Notes: generated by a model not told the origin, from the letters alone. A stretch of 64,000 nt of DNA from Marinobacter sp. C7 (GCF_022343555.1 NZ_JAKQZH010000003.1:124001-188000), one strand, 5' to 3'; positions 10,338 to 20,687 are shown, numbered from the stretch's first letter. Made by a program: numbers and translations.

Positions 10338-11627
10338 ATGGCATTGGTAACGCTGGGAATCAATCATCGCACTGCGCCCGTGGAGCTCCGGGAGCGGATA
10401 GCGTTCACCCCTGAGCGGATGGAAGAGGCGTTCGCCGAACTCCGGGTTGCCTCGGGGGCCAGCGAGGCGGCGATCCTTTCGACCTGCAATCGCACCGAAC
10501 TGTATCTTGCCGGTGATGACGATTGCGCGCCCTTGGTGCTGCGCTGGCTGGCGGGTTTCCACAATCTGGATGCGGGCGAACTGGAAGAGGCGGTTTATGT
10601 CCACCGGGATGCGGATGCAGTTCGCCATGTCATGCGCGTTGCCGCCGGCCTGGATTCCATGGTCCTGGGTGAGCCCCAGATTTTTGGCCAGCTGAAAGAT
10701 GCCTATGCCCTGGCGCGCAAGTATGGCGCCAGTGGGTCGTTTCTCTCGCGCATGTTCGAACAGACCTTTTCGGTCGCCAAGCGAGTGCGCACCCAGACCG
10801 CCATCGGTGAAAATCCGGTCTCTGTGGCCTATGCCGCCGTGAGCATGGCTCACCACATCTTTTCCGACCTGTCCCGCAACCGCGCCTTGCTTATTGGTGC
10901 CGGCAAGACCATCGAGTTGGTGGCCCAGCACCTTTCGGAGGCGGGCGTAAAGGATTTTGTGGTTGCCAACCGGACGCTCGAACGGGCCCAGTCACTGGCG
11001 GAGGCCTACGGAGGAAAAGGGATCGTCCTGTCCGAGATTCCCGACTATCTCGCCGATGTGGACATTATCATTTCCTCCACGGCCAGCCCGTTACCTATCC
11101 TGGGGAAGGGCGCCGTGGAGCGGACGCTCAAGAAACGCAAGCACCGTCCGTATTTCATGGTGGATATCGCAGTGCCCCGTGATATCGAGCCGGAGGTGGC
11201 TTCGCTTGCGGATGTCTACCTTTATACGGTGGACGACCTGCGCCAGGTGATCGAGGAGAATATCCGTTCCCGTGAGGGCGCCGCCCGGGAAGCCGAGAAT
11301 CTGGTCACTGACGGGGTTCAGGCGTTCCTGAACCAGCTCAGGGCGCTCGACGCCGTGTCCACCCTCAAGCAGTTCCGTCAGCGAGCCGAGACGCTGCGGG
11401 ATGCGGAAACCGAAAAAGCCCTGCGGGCACTGCGCAACGGCGGCGATCCGGAGACGGTTCTCCGCAGCCTCGCCCGGGGCCTCACCAACAAACTTCTGCA
11501 TGAGCCTTCCGTACAGGTTCGCAAGGCCACGACCGAGGGCCGTACGGAGGTGACCGAGTGGCTGCGAGAGCTGCACCAGCTCGATACCCAGGAAGCGGAC
11601 GCCGCCACCACACCGGAAAAACTATGA
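10338..11627 (+). CDS. hemA: Glutamyl-tRNA reductase
   Basis: A 429-residue enzyme that reduces glutamyl-tRNA to glutamate-1-semialdehyde, the committed step of C5 tetrapyrrole synthesis. It shows [14 protein letters not shown] at the N-terminus, the catalytic Cys50 in STCNRTELY, the [11 protein letters not shown] block, and an NADPH-binding domain ([16 protein letters not shown]). The C-terminal dimerisation helix region is present. It is the first gene of hemA-prfA-prmC-moeB, overlapping prfA by 4 bases (ATGA). This order is classic for gammaproteobacteria. Confidence 0.97.
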   Translation: MALVTLGINHRTAPVELRERIAFTPERMEEAFAELRVASGASEAAILSTCNRTELYLAGDDDCAPLVLRWLAGFHNLDAGELEEAVYVHRDADAVRHVMRVAAGLDSMVLGEPQIFGQLKDAYALARKYGASGSFLSRMFEQTFSVAKRVRTQTAIGENPVSVAYAAVSMAHHIFSDLSRNRALLIGAGKTIELVAQHLSEAGVKDFVVANRTLERAQSLAEAYGGKGIVLSEIPDYLADVDIIISSTASPLPILGKGAVERTLKKRKHRPYFMVDIAVPRDIEPEVASLADVYLYTVDDLRQVIEENIRSREGAAREAENLVTDGVQAFLNQLRALDAVSTLKQFRQRAETLRDAETEKALRALRNGGDPETVLRSLARGLTNKLLHEPSVQVRKATTEGRTEVTEWLRELHQLDTQEADAATTPEKL

Positions 11628-12712
11628 AGCCATCCATTCAGTCCCGCCTCGAACAGCTGGTTGACCGCTTCGAGGAGGTCAGCGCGTTGTTGAGTGATTC
11701 CTCCGTCATTGCCAATCAGGACAAGTTCCGGGACCTGTCCCGTGAATTCGCCGAAATCGAGCCTGTGGTGCATTGTTTCCAGGCCTGGCAGCAGTCCCTG
11801 GATGACATTGAGGCCGCGGAGGAGCTGGCGTCCGATGGCGATGCCGACATGCGCGAGATGGCCGAGGAAGAGTTGAAGAGCGCCCGCCAGAAAAGCGAGG
11901 AGCTGGACGAGGAACTCCAGCGCCTGATGCTGCCCAAGGATCCGAATGATCGGAAAAACGCGTTCCTGGAGATCCGCGCCGGTACCGGCGGCGATGAAGC
12001 AGCGATCTTTGCGGGAGACCTGTTCCGCATGTATACCCGTTATGCCGAGCGTCGCCGCTGGCAGGTGGAGGTGCTCAGTGAAAATGAAGGGGAGCATGGC
12101 GGGTTCAAGGAGGTGATTGCCCGGGTCAGCGGCGACGGCGTTTACGGTGTGCTCAAATTCGAGTCGGGTGCTCATCGCGTCCAGCGGGTCCCGGAAACCG
12201 AATCCCAGGGCCGGATCCATACTTCCGCCTGTACTGTGGCAGTGATGCCGGAGGCCGACGAGGCCGAGGCTGTGGAAATCAACAAGGGCGACCTGCGGGT
12301 GGATACTTTCCGGGCCTCAGGTGCCGGCGGCCAGCACGTCAACAAGACGGATTCGGCAATCCGGATCACCCATCTGCCCACGGGCATCGTGGTGGAGTGC
12401 CAGGAAGAACGGTCCCAACACAAGAACCGGGCCAAAGCCATGAGCCTGCTCGCGTCTCGCCTGCAGAATGCGGAAATCGAACGTCAGCAGAAAGCCCGGG
12501 CGGAGACCCGAAAAAGCCTGGTGGGCAGTGGCGACCGCTCCGAGCGAATCCGCACCTACAACTTCCCCCAGGGGCGGGTTACCGATCACCGCATCAATCT
12601 TACACTGTATAAGCTCGACGAGGTGATTGCCGGGGATCTGGACGCGGTGGTCGTTCCGCTTCAGCAGGAACATCAGGCCGAGTTGCTTGCCGCACTTGCC
12701 GATGACCAGTAA
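11624..12712 (+). CDS. prfA: Peptide chain release factor 1
   Basis: A 362-residue release factor that recognises UAA and UAG. The GGQ motif that triggers peptidyl-tRNA hydrolysis is at residues 235-237 ([15 protein letters not shown]), and the codon-recognition domain contains the PET tripeptide in [12 protein letters not shown]. The ATG at 11624 overlaps the hemA stop codon. The frame also opens earlier inside hemA but that extension has no family similarity. PrmC, which methylates the GGQ glutamine, is encoded next and overlaps by 11 bases. Confidence 0.97.
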   Translation: MKPSIQSRLEQLVDRFEEVSALLSDSSVIANQDKFRDLSREFAEIEPVVHCFQAWQQSLDDIEAAEELASDGDADMREMAEEELKSARQKSEELDEELQRLMLPKDPNDRKNAFLEIRAGTGGDEAAIFAGDLFRMYTRYAERRRWQVEVLSENEGEHGGFKEVIARVSGDGVYGVLKFESGAHRVQRVPETESQGRIHTSACTVAVMPEADEAEAVEINKGDLRVDTFRASGAGGQHVNKTDSAIRITHLPTGIVVECQEERSQHKNRAKAMSLLASRLQNAEIERQQKARAETRKSLVGSGDRSERIRTYNFPQGRVTDHRINLTLYKLDEVIAGDLDAVVVPLQQEHQAELLAALADDQ

Positions 12713-13565
12713 TCCCTCACTGACCTGTGAAGCCCTGATCCGTGGGGCGTCAAACCGGATTGCCAGTGATACTGCCCGTCTCGATGCGGAGCTCTTGCTC
12801 AGCCATGTTACCGGTCTGAGCCGGACCAGTTTCCGGGCCTGGCCGGAGCGGGAGGTTGCTCGAGACCTTGCAGAGGCTTTCGAGCAACTGGTGAGCCGCC
12901 GGCTTGGCGGCGAGCCAATCGCCTATCTGCTGGGGAACCAGGAATTCTGGTCGCTGCCTCTGAAGGTCAGTCCCTCGACACTGATACCACGACCGGATAC
13001 CGAGTGTCTGGTAGAGGTTGCTCTCGGGCTTCTGTTACCCGGCAATGCGCGGGTGCTCGACCTTGGCACCGGCACCGGGGCGATTGCCCTGGCACTGGCC
13101 TCGGAGCATCCGGAGTGGCAGGTCAGTGCCTGTGACAGCGTGGCTGAGGCCGTGGCGTTGGCGAAGGAAAACTCGGAGGCGCTGGGACTGTCGGTCAACG
13201 TGATGCAGAGTCACTGGTTTGACGATCTGCCACAGGCCAGCTTTGATCTTATTGTGTCCAATCCACCCTATATAAAAGAAGGTGATCACCATCTGGCCGA
13301 AGGCGATGTCCGTTTCGAGCCGGGTTCGGCTTTGGTGTCAGGTGTCGATGGCCTGGACGATATTCGCGAAATTGTGGCAAAGGCTCCGGATTGGCTCGCC
13401 GCCAATGGCTGGTTGCTGGTGGAGCACGGGTACGATCAGGCCCCGGCCGTGCAGGCAATATTCCGGGCCCGGGGCTTCGAGTCGGTGGCGAGCCGAAAGG
13501 ACTACGGCCAGAACGACCGCATGACCCTGGGCCAGTGGCCGGGCGAGTCGGGTAACACGCAATGA
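12702..13565 (+). CDS. prmC: Release factor glutamine methyltransferase
   Basis: A 287-residue SAM-dependent N5-glutamine methyltransferase that modifies the GGQ of release factors. Visible features are the SAM-binding [15 protein letters not shown] and the catalytic NPPY at residues 187-190 (IVSNPPYI). The ATG at 12702 is chosen because upstream codons lie inside prfA in another frame and give no family match. It overlaps prfA by 11 bases and moeB by 4. Confidence 0.96.
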   Translation: MTSNPSLTCEALIRGASNRIASDTARLDAELLLSHVTGLSRTSFRAWPEREVARDLAEAFEQLVSRRLGGEPIAYLLGNQEFWSLPLKVSPSTLIPRPDTECLVEVALGLLLPGNARVLDLGTGTGAIALALASEHPEWQVSACDSVAEAVALAKENSEALGLSVNVMQSHWFDDLPQASFDLIVSNPPYIKEGDHHLAEGDVRFEPGSALVSGVDGLDDIREIVAKAPDWLAANGWLLVEHGYDQAPAVQAIFRARGFESVASRKDYGQNDRMTLGQWPGESGNTQ

Positions 13566-14329
13566 CGATAGGGGAGGCTGGTATGCTCAGTGACGAGGAG
13601 CTACTGCGCTACAGTCGACAGATCCTGATGCCCCGGTTTGATATTGCCGGGCAGGAGAAGCTCAAATCCGCACGGGTGCTGGTGATTGGTGCCGGCGGTC
13701 TTGGATGTCCGGTTGCCTTGTACCTCGGGGCTGCCGGGGTTGGCCACCTGACGCTGGTGGATGACGACGACATCGAGCTGGCCAACCTCCAGCGCCAGAT
13801 CGGTTTTGACCAGAATCAGCTCGGAGATTCCAAGGCAGAGAGTCTGGCGGATCGGGTTCGGCGGATCAATCCGCTGGTGTCGGTGACCGCACTCAAGGAC
13901 CGTCTGGATGGCGAGGAACTGGCCCGATGGGTGGAGGAAGCCAGCCTGGTGGTGGATTGCAGTGACAATTTCCACACCCGTTTTTCTCTGAATAGGGCCT
14001 GTGTTGCCGCGAAAGTGCCGCTTGTGTCGGGCGCGGCCATCCGTGGCGAGGGCCAGTTGTCGGTGTACGACCGCCGGGTTGAGGGCAGTCCCTGTTATCA
14101 CTGTCTCTATCCGGAGCAGGGTAATGAGGACCTGACCTGTTCACAGGCCGGGGTGATTGCGCCGCTGGTGGGCATGATCGGGTCTGCCCAGGCGATGGAG
14201 GCAATCAAGGTGATTACTGGTGTGGGCAAGCCGTTGGTAGGGCGGTTGCTGTTGCTTGATGCCTGGGAGATGCAGTGGCGTGAGATGAAGCTGGCTCGGG
14301 ATCCTGATTGTCCGGTCTGTTCAGGGTGA
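13562..14329 (+). CDS. moeB: Molybdopterin-synthase adenylyltransferase (MoeB/ThiF family)
   Basis: A 255-residue E1-like enzyme that adenylates the C-terminus of MoaD-type sulfur carriers. It has the ATP loop VIGAGGLGCPVALYL, the DDDDIELANLQRQ block, and two zinc-binding CxxC pairs (CYHC and CPVC near the C-terminus). The start overlaps the prmC stop (ATGA); a second possible start is MLSDEELL. Position after prmC is typical for moeB, but ThiF-type use in thiamine synthesis cannot be excluded by sequence alone. Confidence 0.92.
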   Translation: MTIGEAGMLSDEELLRYSRQILMPRFDIAGQEKLKSARVLVIGAGGLGCPVALYLGAAGVGHLTLVDDDDIELANLQRQIGFDQNQLGDSKAESLADRVRRINPLVSVTALKDRLDGEELARWVEEASLVVDCSDNFHTRFSLNRACVAAKVPLVSGAAIRGEGQLSVYDRRVEGSPCYHCLYPEQGNEDLTCSQAGVIAPLVGMIGSAQAMEAIKVITGVGKPLVGRLLLLDAWEMQWREMKLARDPDCPVCSG

Positions 14330-14338
14330 CGGGGTAGG

Positions 14339-14445
14339 CAGTGTTGGCCGAGGCCTGCCCAAAACAGGCCGTGAATACGTCCCTTTAGGCTCCGCTCCGC
14401 CATCCATGGCTCCGCACAGTTTTGGACAGACCTTTCCCAACCCTG
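14339..14445. repeat. Intergenic element with inverted ends, likely a dispersed repeat
   Basis: The gap between moeB and the convergent photolyase holds a structured element. CCAAAAC at 14359-14365 is inverted as GTTTTGG at 14419-14425, a GGCCTG/CAGGCC stem overlaps the left end, and the middle reads CTCCGCTCCGCCATCCATGG. I recall similar non-coding units scattered between Marinobacter genes. That is memory, not a search, and there is no second copy in this window. Confidence 0.4.
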
Positions 14446-14460
14446 CCGCTGACCTGTGAG

Positions 14461-15864
14461 TCAGTCCTTCAATGCCTGAAACTTCGCGATGGCCTCTTTT
14501 CTGCTTTCCTTCAAATCCACAATTGGCCTTGGATACCCTTTCGGAATGACGCCCCCCTTTGCGCCGGGGTCGTGAATCCGTTTGCCGTCCAGTTTTGCCA
14601 GTTCCGGCACCCATTGCCGGATAAACTCACCCTCCGGGTCGAAGCGTTCGCTCTGGGTCACCGGGTTGAACACCCGGAAATAGGGCGCGGCGTCGGTACC
14701 GGTGGAGGCACTCCACTGCCAGCCGCCGTTGTTCGAGGCCAGGAAGCCGTCCACCAGTTTTGACATGAAGTAAGCTTCGCCCAGACGCCAGTCGATGAAC
14801 AGGTTCTTGGTCAGGAACATGGCCGTGACCATGCGCAAGCGGTTGTGCATCCAGCCGGTTTTGTTGAGTTGGCGCATGGCGGCGTCGACGATGGGGATGC
14901 CGGTCCGGCCCTCTTTCCAGGCCTCGAAGGTGTCGCCCGGTGTGTTCCAGTCCAGCGCCTCAGTCTCCGGCTTGAACGCCCGATGCATGCTGACCCGGGG
15001 ATAGTGGTAGAGGATGTGGATGTAGAAGTCCCGCCAGGCAATTTCGTTGGTCCAGGTGGTCAGCCCCTCCTGATTGCCGCCTTTACCCTGGGTCTCTCGT
15101 GCTGCCAGCAGGCACTGGCGGCCGGACAGAACGCCATTGGCCAGGTAAGGCGACAGCTGGCTGGTGCCGTCGACGGCGGGAAAGTCGCGCTGGTCCTTGT
15201 AGGCGCCGGCCCGTTTCTGCAGGAAATTCTCGAGCTGGTCATGGGCGGCATCCTCGCCGGTTTTCACCAGTGCCGCTGGTGCATTGCGAAAAGCCTGCGG
15301 TGTATCTTCGATCCACTCTGGCTTGAGGGCGTCGCCACGGGCGGCCGGCGCCGGGAACAGTTCTGGCGCGTTTTCCTCGATCCAGTTGCGCCAGCGGCGG
15401 GAGAAGGGGGTGAAGACCGAGTAAGGGTCTCCCTGCCCGGTCCGGATTTCGCCCACCGGGGCAACGGTCTGGTCCCGGTATTTACAGAGTTCCACGGGCA
15501 GATCGGTGATCCGCTGTTTCAGGGTCTTGTCCCGGCGACGCTCGTTGATCCCGTATTCTTCATTGAAGTGCAGCCGGGTCACATCATGGTCGCGGCAGTG
15601 GTTCAGCAGCGAGTCGAGGCTATCTTCGAACCTGTCCGCATACAGGAAGGTCAGGGGAATCCCGAGCCGGGAGAGGGATTCGGCGAGGGCGTTGGCGTGA
15701 TCGACCACGAACCGGACCCGGGCCGGTGACCAGTCGTGCTCCTGCCACTGCCCCGGGGTGAGGATGTAACAGGCGCGGACCCGATCCCCGGAGTTGCAGG
15801 CGGCGGTCAGTGCCGGGTTGTCGGCCAGCCGGAGATCGTTTCTGAACCAGACCAGTTGCGTCAT
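14461..15864 (-). CDS. phrB: Deoxyribodipyrimidine photolyase
   Basis: A 467-residue FAD and antenna-cofactor flavoprotein that repairs cyclobutane pyrimidine dimers with blue light. The N-terminal photolyase domain begins LVWFRNDLRLADNPAL. The C-terminal FAD-binding domain shows the blocks TNEIAWRDFYIHILYH, GIPIVDAAMRQLNKTGWMHN, and FLASNNGGWQWSASTGTDAA. The tryptophan-rich pattern and length fit class I CPD photolyase. It is convergent with moeB and divergent from the DUF432-like gene. Confidence 0.95.
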   Translation of the reverse strand: MTQLVWFRNDLRLADNPALTAACNSGDRVRACYILTPGQWQEHDWSPARVRFVVDHANALAESLSRLGIPLTFLYADRFEDSLDSLLNHCRDHDVTRLHFNEEYGINERRRDKTLKQRITDLPVELCKYRDQTVAPVGEIRTGQGDPYSVFTPFSRRWRNWIEENAPELFPAPAARGDALKPEWIEDTPQAFRNAPAALVKTGEDAAHDQLENFLQKRAGAYKDQRDFPAVDGTSQLSPYLANGVLSGRQCLLAARETQGKGGNQEGLTTWTNEIAWRDFYIHILYHYPRVSMHRAFKPETEALDWNTPGDTFEAWKEGRTGIPIVDAAMRQLNKTGWMHNRLRMVTAMFLTKNLFIDWRLGEAYFMSKLVDGFLASNNGGWQWSASTGTDAAPYFRVFNPVTQSERFDPEGEFIRQWVPELAKLDGKRIHDPGAKGGVIPKGYPRPIVDLKESRKEAIAKFQALKD

Positions 15865-16009
15865 TGGATACCCTGTGTTTCCGGGCCGTTCCTGTACGGG
15901 TAATCACGGCCCCTGTTTGTAATGAAATCACTGACTTGGATATTCGCTGGGGTGTCCGGTTTGGATTATAGTAAGGCGGAGCATTTATGGCAGCAAGGGT
16001 CAGGAATGA

Positions 16010-16825
16010 ATGGAACAGGATACCGAAAGCCGGCAAGAGGGCGCCTGGGCGCAACCATACAGTCTGGTCTCCGGCGACACCCGGTATCACGAACTGGGCC
16101 ATGTTCAGCTCTGGGTGACGCTGCTGGACCTGGAGTGGCAGGTTCGGGTCAGGAATCTTGAGGCCCGGGGGGATCCGTCAAGCTGGATTGCCGAAACCAG
16201 TCACGTTCTGCCGTCACCCGACGTGCCCCTGCAGCGATTTGTGCGTGCGGATCGGAACGATGGCACTCTGACCCTGATTCCTGCGATGGCTGATCTTCCG
16301 ACGGTTATCCGGCCGTTCCAGCCGTTGACCATCCCGGCCGGAGCCCGATGCGTGATCTACGTCGGGACCACGGTGTGGATGAAGATCTGTGCAGGTGGCG
16401 CGGAAGGCTCCGTGCTTACCGAAGTGCCGTTGTCCACGCCGTTGCTGACCTGGGTTGGGGGCAACACCATGGAGGGGGAGCTTTGCTATTCCTCCTCCAG
16501 CTTTGCCCGTCTGGTGCTTGAGGCGGTTCCCAAGCGGCCCTGGCGGGCTGTGACTCCGGTGACCATCATCAATGGTCGTTCAGAGCCACTGCTGCTCGAG
16601 CGTTTCAATCTGCCGACCCCCATGCTTTCCCTTTACCGGAATGAAAAGGGACAGTTATGGACGCCGGGTGTTACTGTGGAATGCGAGACCGACATGACCT
16701 CGGCGATTCTGCGTGTGGAGCAAGGGCTTCATCCGGCAGCCGGTGACTGCCAAAAGGTGGGTAACGCCCGCGAAGTGGCATCCCGGGGACGGCTTGTCCG
16801 GGCGTTCGATCGGATGTTTGGTTAA
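16010..16825 (+). CDS. Conserved hypothetical protein, possibly DUF432
   Basis: A 271-residue soluble protein without signal peptide, transmembrane helix or recognisable catalytic motif. It is mostly beta-strand-like with many Pro and Trp residues (LTIPAGARCVIYVGTTVWMK). I associate this pattern and its position directly upstream of an MscS channel with DUF432, at moderate confidence. It is the first gene of a six-gene operon. The next start codon lies 21 bases away, so it is probably translated together with the channel and may assist it. AGGA precedes the ATG. Confidence 0.6.
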   Translation: MEQDTESRQEGAWAQPYSLVSGDTRYHELGHVQLWVTLLDLEWQVRVRNLEARGDPSSWIAETSHVLPSPDVPLQRFVRADRNDGTLTLIPAMADLPTVIRPFQPLTIPAGARCVIYVGTTVWMKICAGGAEGSVLTEVPLSTPLLTWVGGNTMEGELCYSSSSFARLVLEAVPKRPWRAVTPVTIINGRSEPLLLERFNLPTPMLSLYRNEKGQLWTPGVTVECETDMTSAILRVEQGLHPAAGDCQKVGNAREVASRGRLVRAFDRMFG

Positions 16826-16846
16826 CGGTAATCGGGAGCTCCTGTT

Positions 16847-17737
16847 TTGCTGGATAGTCTCAATACAGCTTTGCTCGACATCTGGAACGGTATTGCCTGG
16901 GGCAAGTGGATAGGCTCACTCTTCCTGCTGGTCCTTGGAATCGTCCTGGCCTCCCTGGCCGCCCGCAGTGTCAGCCGGGTGATGGCCCAGCGATCTTCTC
17001 GCCACCACGTGGCGATGTTCCGTCGCCTCGTGTTCTACGTGATTGTTCTCCTGTTCGGGGTTGCCGCCCTGAGGGAGGCCGGTTTCTCCCTGGAAGTGGT
17101 CCTGGGAGCGGCGGGTATTCTGACGGTCGCGGTGGGTTTTGCCTCCCAGACGTCCGCCTCGAACATGATCAGCGGTCTGTTTCTCCTGGTGGAAAAGCCC
17201 TTTGAAATCGGCGACTTCATCGAAGTGGATACGCGGGTCGGGGAAGTGGTCGGTATTGACATGCTGAGTGTGAAACTGCGCACGCCGGACAACCTCTACG
17301 TCCGTATTCCCAATGAAACCCTGATCAAAAGTCCGGTGGTGAACCGCTCGCGCTTTCCCATCCGTCGCCTAGACCTCTCCGTGGGCATTGCCTACGCTGA
17401 AGATGTAGAGAAAGTGGAACGTTTGTTGCTGGAATTGGCGGGGAAGAATCCGGTATGCCTGGAAGAGCCGCGGCCATTTGTGCTGGTTACCGGCTTCGGA
17501 CCCTCTTCGGTGGATCTCCAGTTCTCGTTCTGGGTGCCCCGTGACAAAGTCCTGGAGGGGCGCAGCCGAATGATGGTAGCAATCAAGCAGGCGCTTGATG
17601 CCGAAGGTATCGAGATTCCGTTCCCGCACACCAGTATCTATGCCGGCAGCCATTCAGAACCCTTCCAGGTGCGGCTGCTTGGCCCGGATATACCCAACGC
17701 AGAAAAGGATTTACCGGATGTCGAAAAAAGAGACTGA
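16847..17737 (+). CDS. Small-conductance mechanosensitive ion channel, MscS family
   Basis: A 296-residue inner-membrane channel that opens under membrane tension to release solutes. There are three hydrophobic helices (about residues 13-37, 59-76 and 81-103). The pore-lining helix is Gly/Ala rich ([19 protein letters not shown]), and the MscS beta domain follows ([31 protein letters not shown]). The start is TTG at 16847 with GGGAG upstream. It overlaps the following rimB-like gene by 20 bases. Confidence 0.93.
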   Translation: MLDSLNTALLDIWNGIAWGKWIGSLFLLVLGIVLASLAARSVSRVMAQRSSRHHVAMFRRLVFYVIVLLFGVAALREAGFSLEVVLGAAGILTVAVGFASQTSASNMISGLFLLVEKPFEIGDFIEVDTRVGEVVGIDMLSVKLRTPDNLYVRIPNETLIKSPVVNRSRFPIRRLDLSVGIAYAEDVEKVERLLLELAGKNPVCLEEPRPFVLVTGFGPSSVDLQFSFWVPRDKVLEGRSRMMVAIKQALDAEGIEIPFPHTSIYAGSHSEPFQVRLLGPDIPNAEKDLPDVEKRD

Positions 17738-18215
17738 CCAGTCCACGTTGAAAGGGGCTGCCTCTGCTGACAACAGGGTCAGCCTGGGCTGGCGGGAGTG
17801 GGTGGCGTTGCCGGATCTGGATATCACCCGTATCAAGGCCAAGGTGGATACCGGAGCCCGCACTTCCTGCCTGCACACGTTCCGGACCGAGCCGTATACC
17901 GAGAATGGCGAGCGGCGGGTCCGGTTCTGGGTGCACCCGGTCCAGAACAATCTGCACCAGGTGGTGGAGTGTGACGCGAAGGTGCTGGATGAGCGCGAGG
18001 TGTCTGATTCCGGAGGCCATCGGGAGCTGCGCCTGGTGATTGAGACCACGGTGGTGATCGGGGACCAGAGCTGGCCCGTTGAAATGACTCTCACCAACCG
18101 GGATTCCATGAGATTTCGAATGTTGCTCGGGCGCACTGCCATGGCCGGCCGCTCGATGGTATTCCCTGAAGCTTCCTATCTTGCCGGTGAGCCGGTTCTA
18201 AGGACTGAAAAATGA
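17718..18215 (+). CDS. RimB-like retropepsin-fold protease (ATP-dependent zinc protease family)
   Basis: A 165-residue protein of the family annotated as ATP-dependent zinc protease, now viewed as a retropepsin-like aspartyl fold. The active-site-like motif is DTGARTS with Asp44, and the core ends in [10 protein letters not shown]. In Pseudomonas the RimB member cuts the glutamate tail that RimK adds to ribosomal protein S6. Here it sits directly before a rimK gene, overlapping it by 4 bases, which supports the same partnership. The ATG at 17718 has AAGGA 8 bases upstream and lies inside the end of mscS. Confidence 0.85.
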   Translation: MSKKETDQSTLKGAASADNRVSLGWREWVALPDLDITRIKAKVDTGARTSCLHTFRTEPYTENGERRVRFWVHPVQNNLHQVVECDAKVLDEREVSDSGGHRELRLVIETTVVIGDQSWPVEMTLTNRDSMRFRMLLGRTAMAGRSMVFPEASYLAGEPVLRTEK

Positions 18216-19117
18216 AAATAGCAGTACTGTCGCGGAACAAGAACCTCTACTCCACCCGTCGCCTCGTGGAGGAGGGCATCAATCGCGGCCACGAGGTGCG
18301 GGTCATCGATTGCCTGCACTGCTCCATGAACATTACCTCGGCCAAGCCCCAGATCAGTTATCACGAAGAGATTCTCGAGGACTTCGATGTGGTGATTCCC
18401 CGTATCGGGGCATCGGTGACCTTTTATGGCACGGCGGTGTTGCGCCAGTTCGAGATGATGGGCGTTTTTCCGGTCAATGAGTCGGTGGCCATCACCCGCA
18501 GCCGTGACAAGCTGCGTTCACTCCAGCTGCTCGCGCGGAAGGGGGTCGGCATGCCGGTCACCGGGTTTGCCAACAAGCCGGACAACGTGCCAGAGCTGCT
18601 GAAAATGGTGGGCGGTGCACCGGTCGTGATCAAGCTGTTGCAGGGCACCCAGGGCATCGGTGTGGTGCTGGCGGAAACCCGGAAGGCCGCAGAAAGTGTC
18701 ATTGAGGCTTTTATGGGGCTGAAAGCAGACATTCTGGTTCAGGAATTCATCAAGGAAGCCGGTGGTGCGGATATCCGGTGTTTTGTCATCGGTGACAAGG
18801 TCATCGCGGCCATGAAACGCCAGGGCGCGGAGGGAGAGTTTCGGTCCAATCTGCATCGCGGTGGGACGGCTTCGCTGGTTCGTATCACGCCGGAGGAACG
18901 GCGCACGGCAATCATGGCTGCCAAGTCCATGGGGCTCAATGTGGCAGGTGTCGACCTGTTGCGCTCCAGTCGCGGCCCCCTGGTGATGGAAGTGAATTCC
19001 TCGCCGGGCCTGGAGGGCATCGAGAATGCCACCGGGAAAAATGTGGCGGGGATGATCATCAACTGGACCGAGAAGAACCAGAAGCCTTGGAAAACCAGAA
19101 CCAAGGGAAGGGGCTGA
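18212..19117 (+). CDS. rimK: RimK-type alpha-L-glutamate ligase (ATP-grasp)
   Basis: A 301-residue ATP-grasp enzyme that adds glutamate to the C-terminus of ribosomal protein S6 and may make poly-alpha-glutamate. The N-terminal [20 protein letters not shown] and the ATP-grasp blocks [36 protein letters not shown] and [13 protein letters not shown] (metal-binding Glu and Asn) match RimK well. The start overlaps the RimB-like gene (ATGA); the M14-like deacylase begins 3 bases after the stop. The target in this organism is inferred. Confidence 0.94.
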   Translation: MKIAVLSRNKNLYSTRRLVEEGINRGHEVRVIDCLHCSMNITSAKPQISYHEEILEDFDVVIPRIGASVTFYGTAVLRQFEMMGVFPVNESVAITRSRDKLRSLQLLARKGVGMPVTGFANKPDNVPELLKMVGGAPVVIKLLQGTQGIGVVLAETRKAAESVIEAFMGLKADILVQEFIKEAGGADIRCFVIGDKVIAAMKRQGAEGEFRSNLHRGGTASLVRITPEERRTAIMAAKSMGLNVAGVDLLRSSRGPLVMEVNSSPGLEGIENATGKNVAGMIINWTEKNQKPWKTRTKGRG

Positions 19118-19120
19118 CCC

Positions 19121-20185
19121 ATGGCTCGAGCCCCGTTCGAGATTGCGGGCACCCAGGTCAAACCGGGAACGCGGGAAACGGTCGAGGTCCCGGTTGCCAA
19201 GCTCTACACCCACACGCCTCTGCATATTCCGGTAGAGGTGGTGCACGGGCGCAGGGATGGCCCGGTTTTGATGGTCTGTGGCGCCATCCATGGCGATGAA
19301 ATCAACGGCGTAGAGATTGTGCGCCGGGTACTGACCAACTCGGCGCTGCGTCATCTGAGGGGGACCCTCGTGGCGGTGCCGATCGTCAACATCTTCGGCT
19401 TCGTCCAAAGAACACGGTATCTGCCGGATCGCCGTGATCTGAACCGGTGTTTCCCCGGGAGCGAGAGCGGTTCGCTCGGCGGTCGCATCGCCTACCTGCT
19501 GCGCACCAAGATCATGGAGAGTGTGACCCATATCATCGATCTGCATACAGGAGCCATCCACCGGTTCAACCTGCCGCAGATCCGGGCGGAACTGAAGAAC
19601 CCGGAGACGGTGAGAATGGCCGAGGCCTTCGGTGCACCGATTATCATCAACGCAAGCCTGCGGGAAGGCAGCCTGCGGGCCTATGCCGATTCCCAGGATA
19701 TTCCGGTCATCACGTTTGAAGGCGGCGAGGCCCTGAGATTTGATGATGTCGTTATTACCAGTGGCGTCAAAGGTGTGATCCGTGTCATGCGGGAACTGGA
19801 GATGGTTCCGGCAAAGAAGGGGCCCAAGGCCCCGAAGAAACGCTCGGAGACGGCAGCCAACTCCCAGTGGGTCAGGGCGGACATTGATGGCATCATGCGT
19901 CCGGTGGCCCGACTGGGGCAGAAGGTGCGCAAGGGACAGAGGCTGGCCATGGTGGCCGATCCCTTCGGTGAGACCGAGGAGGCGGTGACGTCCCCGTGCT
20001 CCGGCATTGTGATCTGTGTGAACAATCTGCCGCTGGTGAACGAGGGCGAGGCGATCTACCACGTTGCCCGTTTCGACGAGCTCAGTGAAGCGGAGAAGGC
20101 GATGGATTATTTCCGCAGTTCCTTCGAGGCGGAGGTCAGCGAGGCGGTGGTACCTGTACATCCGTGGGATGAACTTCAGAAATAG
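19121..20185 (+). CDS. Succinylglutamate desuccinylase/aspartoacylase-like M14 deacylase
   Basis: A 354-residue zinc hydrolase of the AstE/AspA branch of the M14 carboxypeptidase family. The zinc motif is HGDE (His57, Glu60) in VCGAIHGDEINGVEIV, a second zinc His lies in IIDLHTGAIHRFN, and the substrate Arg region is RDLNRCFPG. The C-terminal part (PVARLGQKVRKGQRLAMVADPFG) has the beta-hammerhead look of lipoyl-like domains seen in this family. It immediately follows rimK. Hydrolysis of glutamyl or acyl-amino-acid bonds is therefore a natural guess, but the substrate is unknown. Confidence 0.88.
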   Translation: MARAPFEIAGTQVKPGTRETVEVPVAKLYTHTPLHIPVEVVHGRRDGPVLMVCGAIHGDEINGVEIVRRVLTNSALRHLRGTLVAVPIVNIFGFVQRTRYLPDRRDLNRCFPGSESGSLGGRIAYLLRTKIMESVTHIIDLHTGAIHRFNLPQIRAELKNPETVRMAEAFGAPIIINASLREGSLRAYADSQDIPVITFEGGEALRFDDVVITSGVKGVIRVMRELEMVPAKKGPKAPKKRSETAANSQWVRADIDGIMRPVARLGQKVRKGQRLAMVADPFGETEEAVTSPCSGIVICVNNLPLVNEGEAIYHVARFDELSEAEKAMDYFRSSFEAEVSEAVVPVHPWDELQK

Positions 20186-20201
20186 TCGACCGGGAGTTGC
20201 C

Positions 20202-20627
20202 ATGATCTGGGATCAAACCATTATTGAGCTGGCTCCGCTGCCCCGGGGCTTCCACCTGGTCACCAACGAGGTGTTGTCGCAGGCGCCGAGCCTTTCCAAC
20301 TGCGAGATGGGGCTGTTACACCTGTTTATCCAGCATACCTCGGCTTCTCTGGCGGTGAATGAGAATGCCGATCCTGATGTGCGTGGTGATCTGGAGCGCC
20401 ACTTCAATGTCATGGTGCCGGAGAATGCGTCCCACTACGAACACGTCATGGAAGGGCCGGATGACATGCCGGCCCATATCAAGAGTGTCCTGATCGGGCC
20501 ATCCCTGACCCTGCCGGTTTCCCGGGGGCACCTCGCCCTTGGAACCTGGCAGGGCATCTATCTGTGTGAACACCGGGACCGGGCCGGCAGCCGCCGGATT
20601 GTCGCCACGCTTCAGGGGCGTTGGTAA
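20202..20627 (+). CDS. yjbQ: YjbQ family protein (UPF0047)
   Basis: A 141-residue protein of the UPF0047/YjbQ family, which has been linked to a weak thiamine-phosphate synthase activity. It shows the family core LLHLFIQHTSASLAVNENADPDV, the HVMEGPDDMPAHIKS block, and LALGTWQGIYLCEHRD near the C-terminus. The ATG at 20202 has GGGAG upstream; longer versions would start inside the previous gene. It is 16 bases after the M14-like gene and closes the operon, followed by a large dyad. Confidence 0.92.
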   Translation: MIWDQTIIELAPLPRGFHLVTNEVLSQAPSLSNCEMGLLHLFIQHTSASLAVNENADPDVRGDLERHFNVMVPENASHYEHVMEGPDDMPAHIKSVLIGPSLTLPVSRGHLALGTWQGIYLCEHRDRAGSRRIVATLQGRW

Positions 20628-20687
20628 CGCCCCGGGGCCAGGTAAGCGATCCTGCCCTTTCCCGACATCCTTTCTTGCTTGCGCCAG

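Noticed and set aside
18518..20203. A 561-codon open frame on the minus strand opposite rimK and the M14-like gene
   Set aside because: It is the antisense shadow of two well-matched genes; composition is His/Arg/Gln rich and shows no domain.
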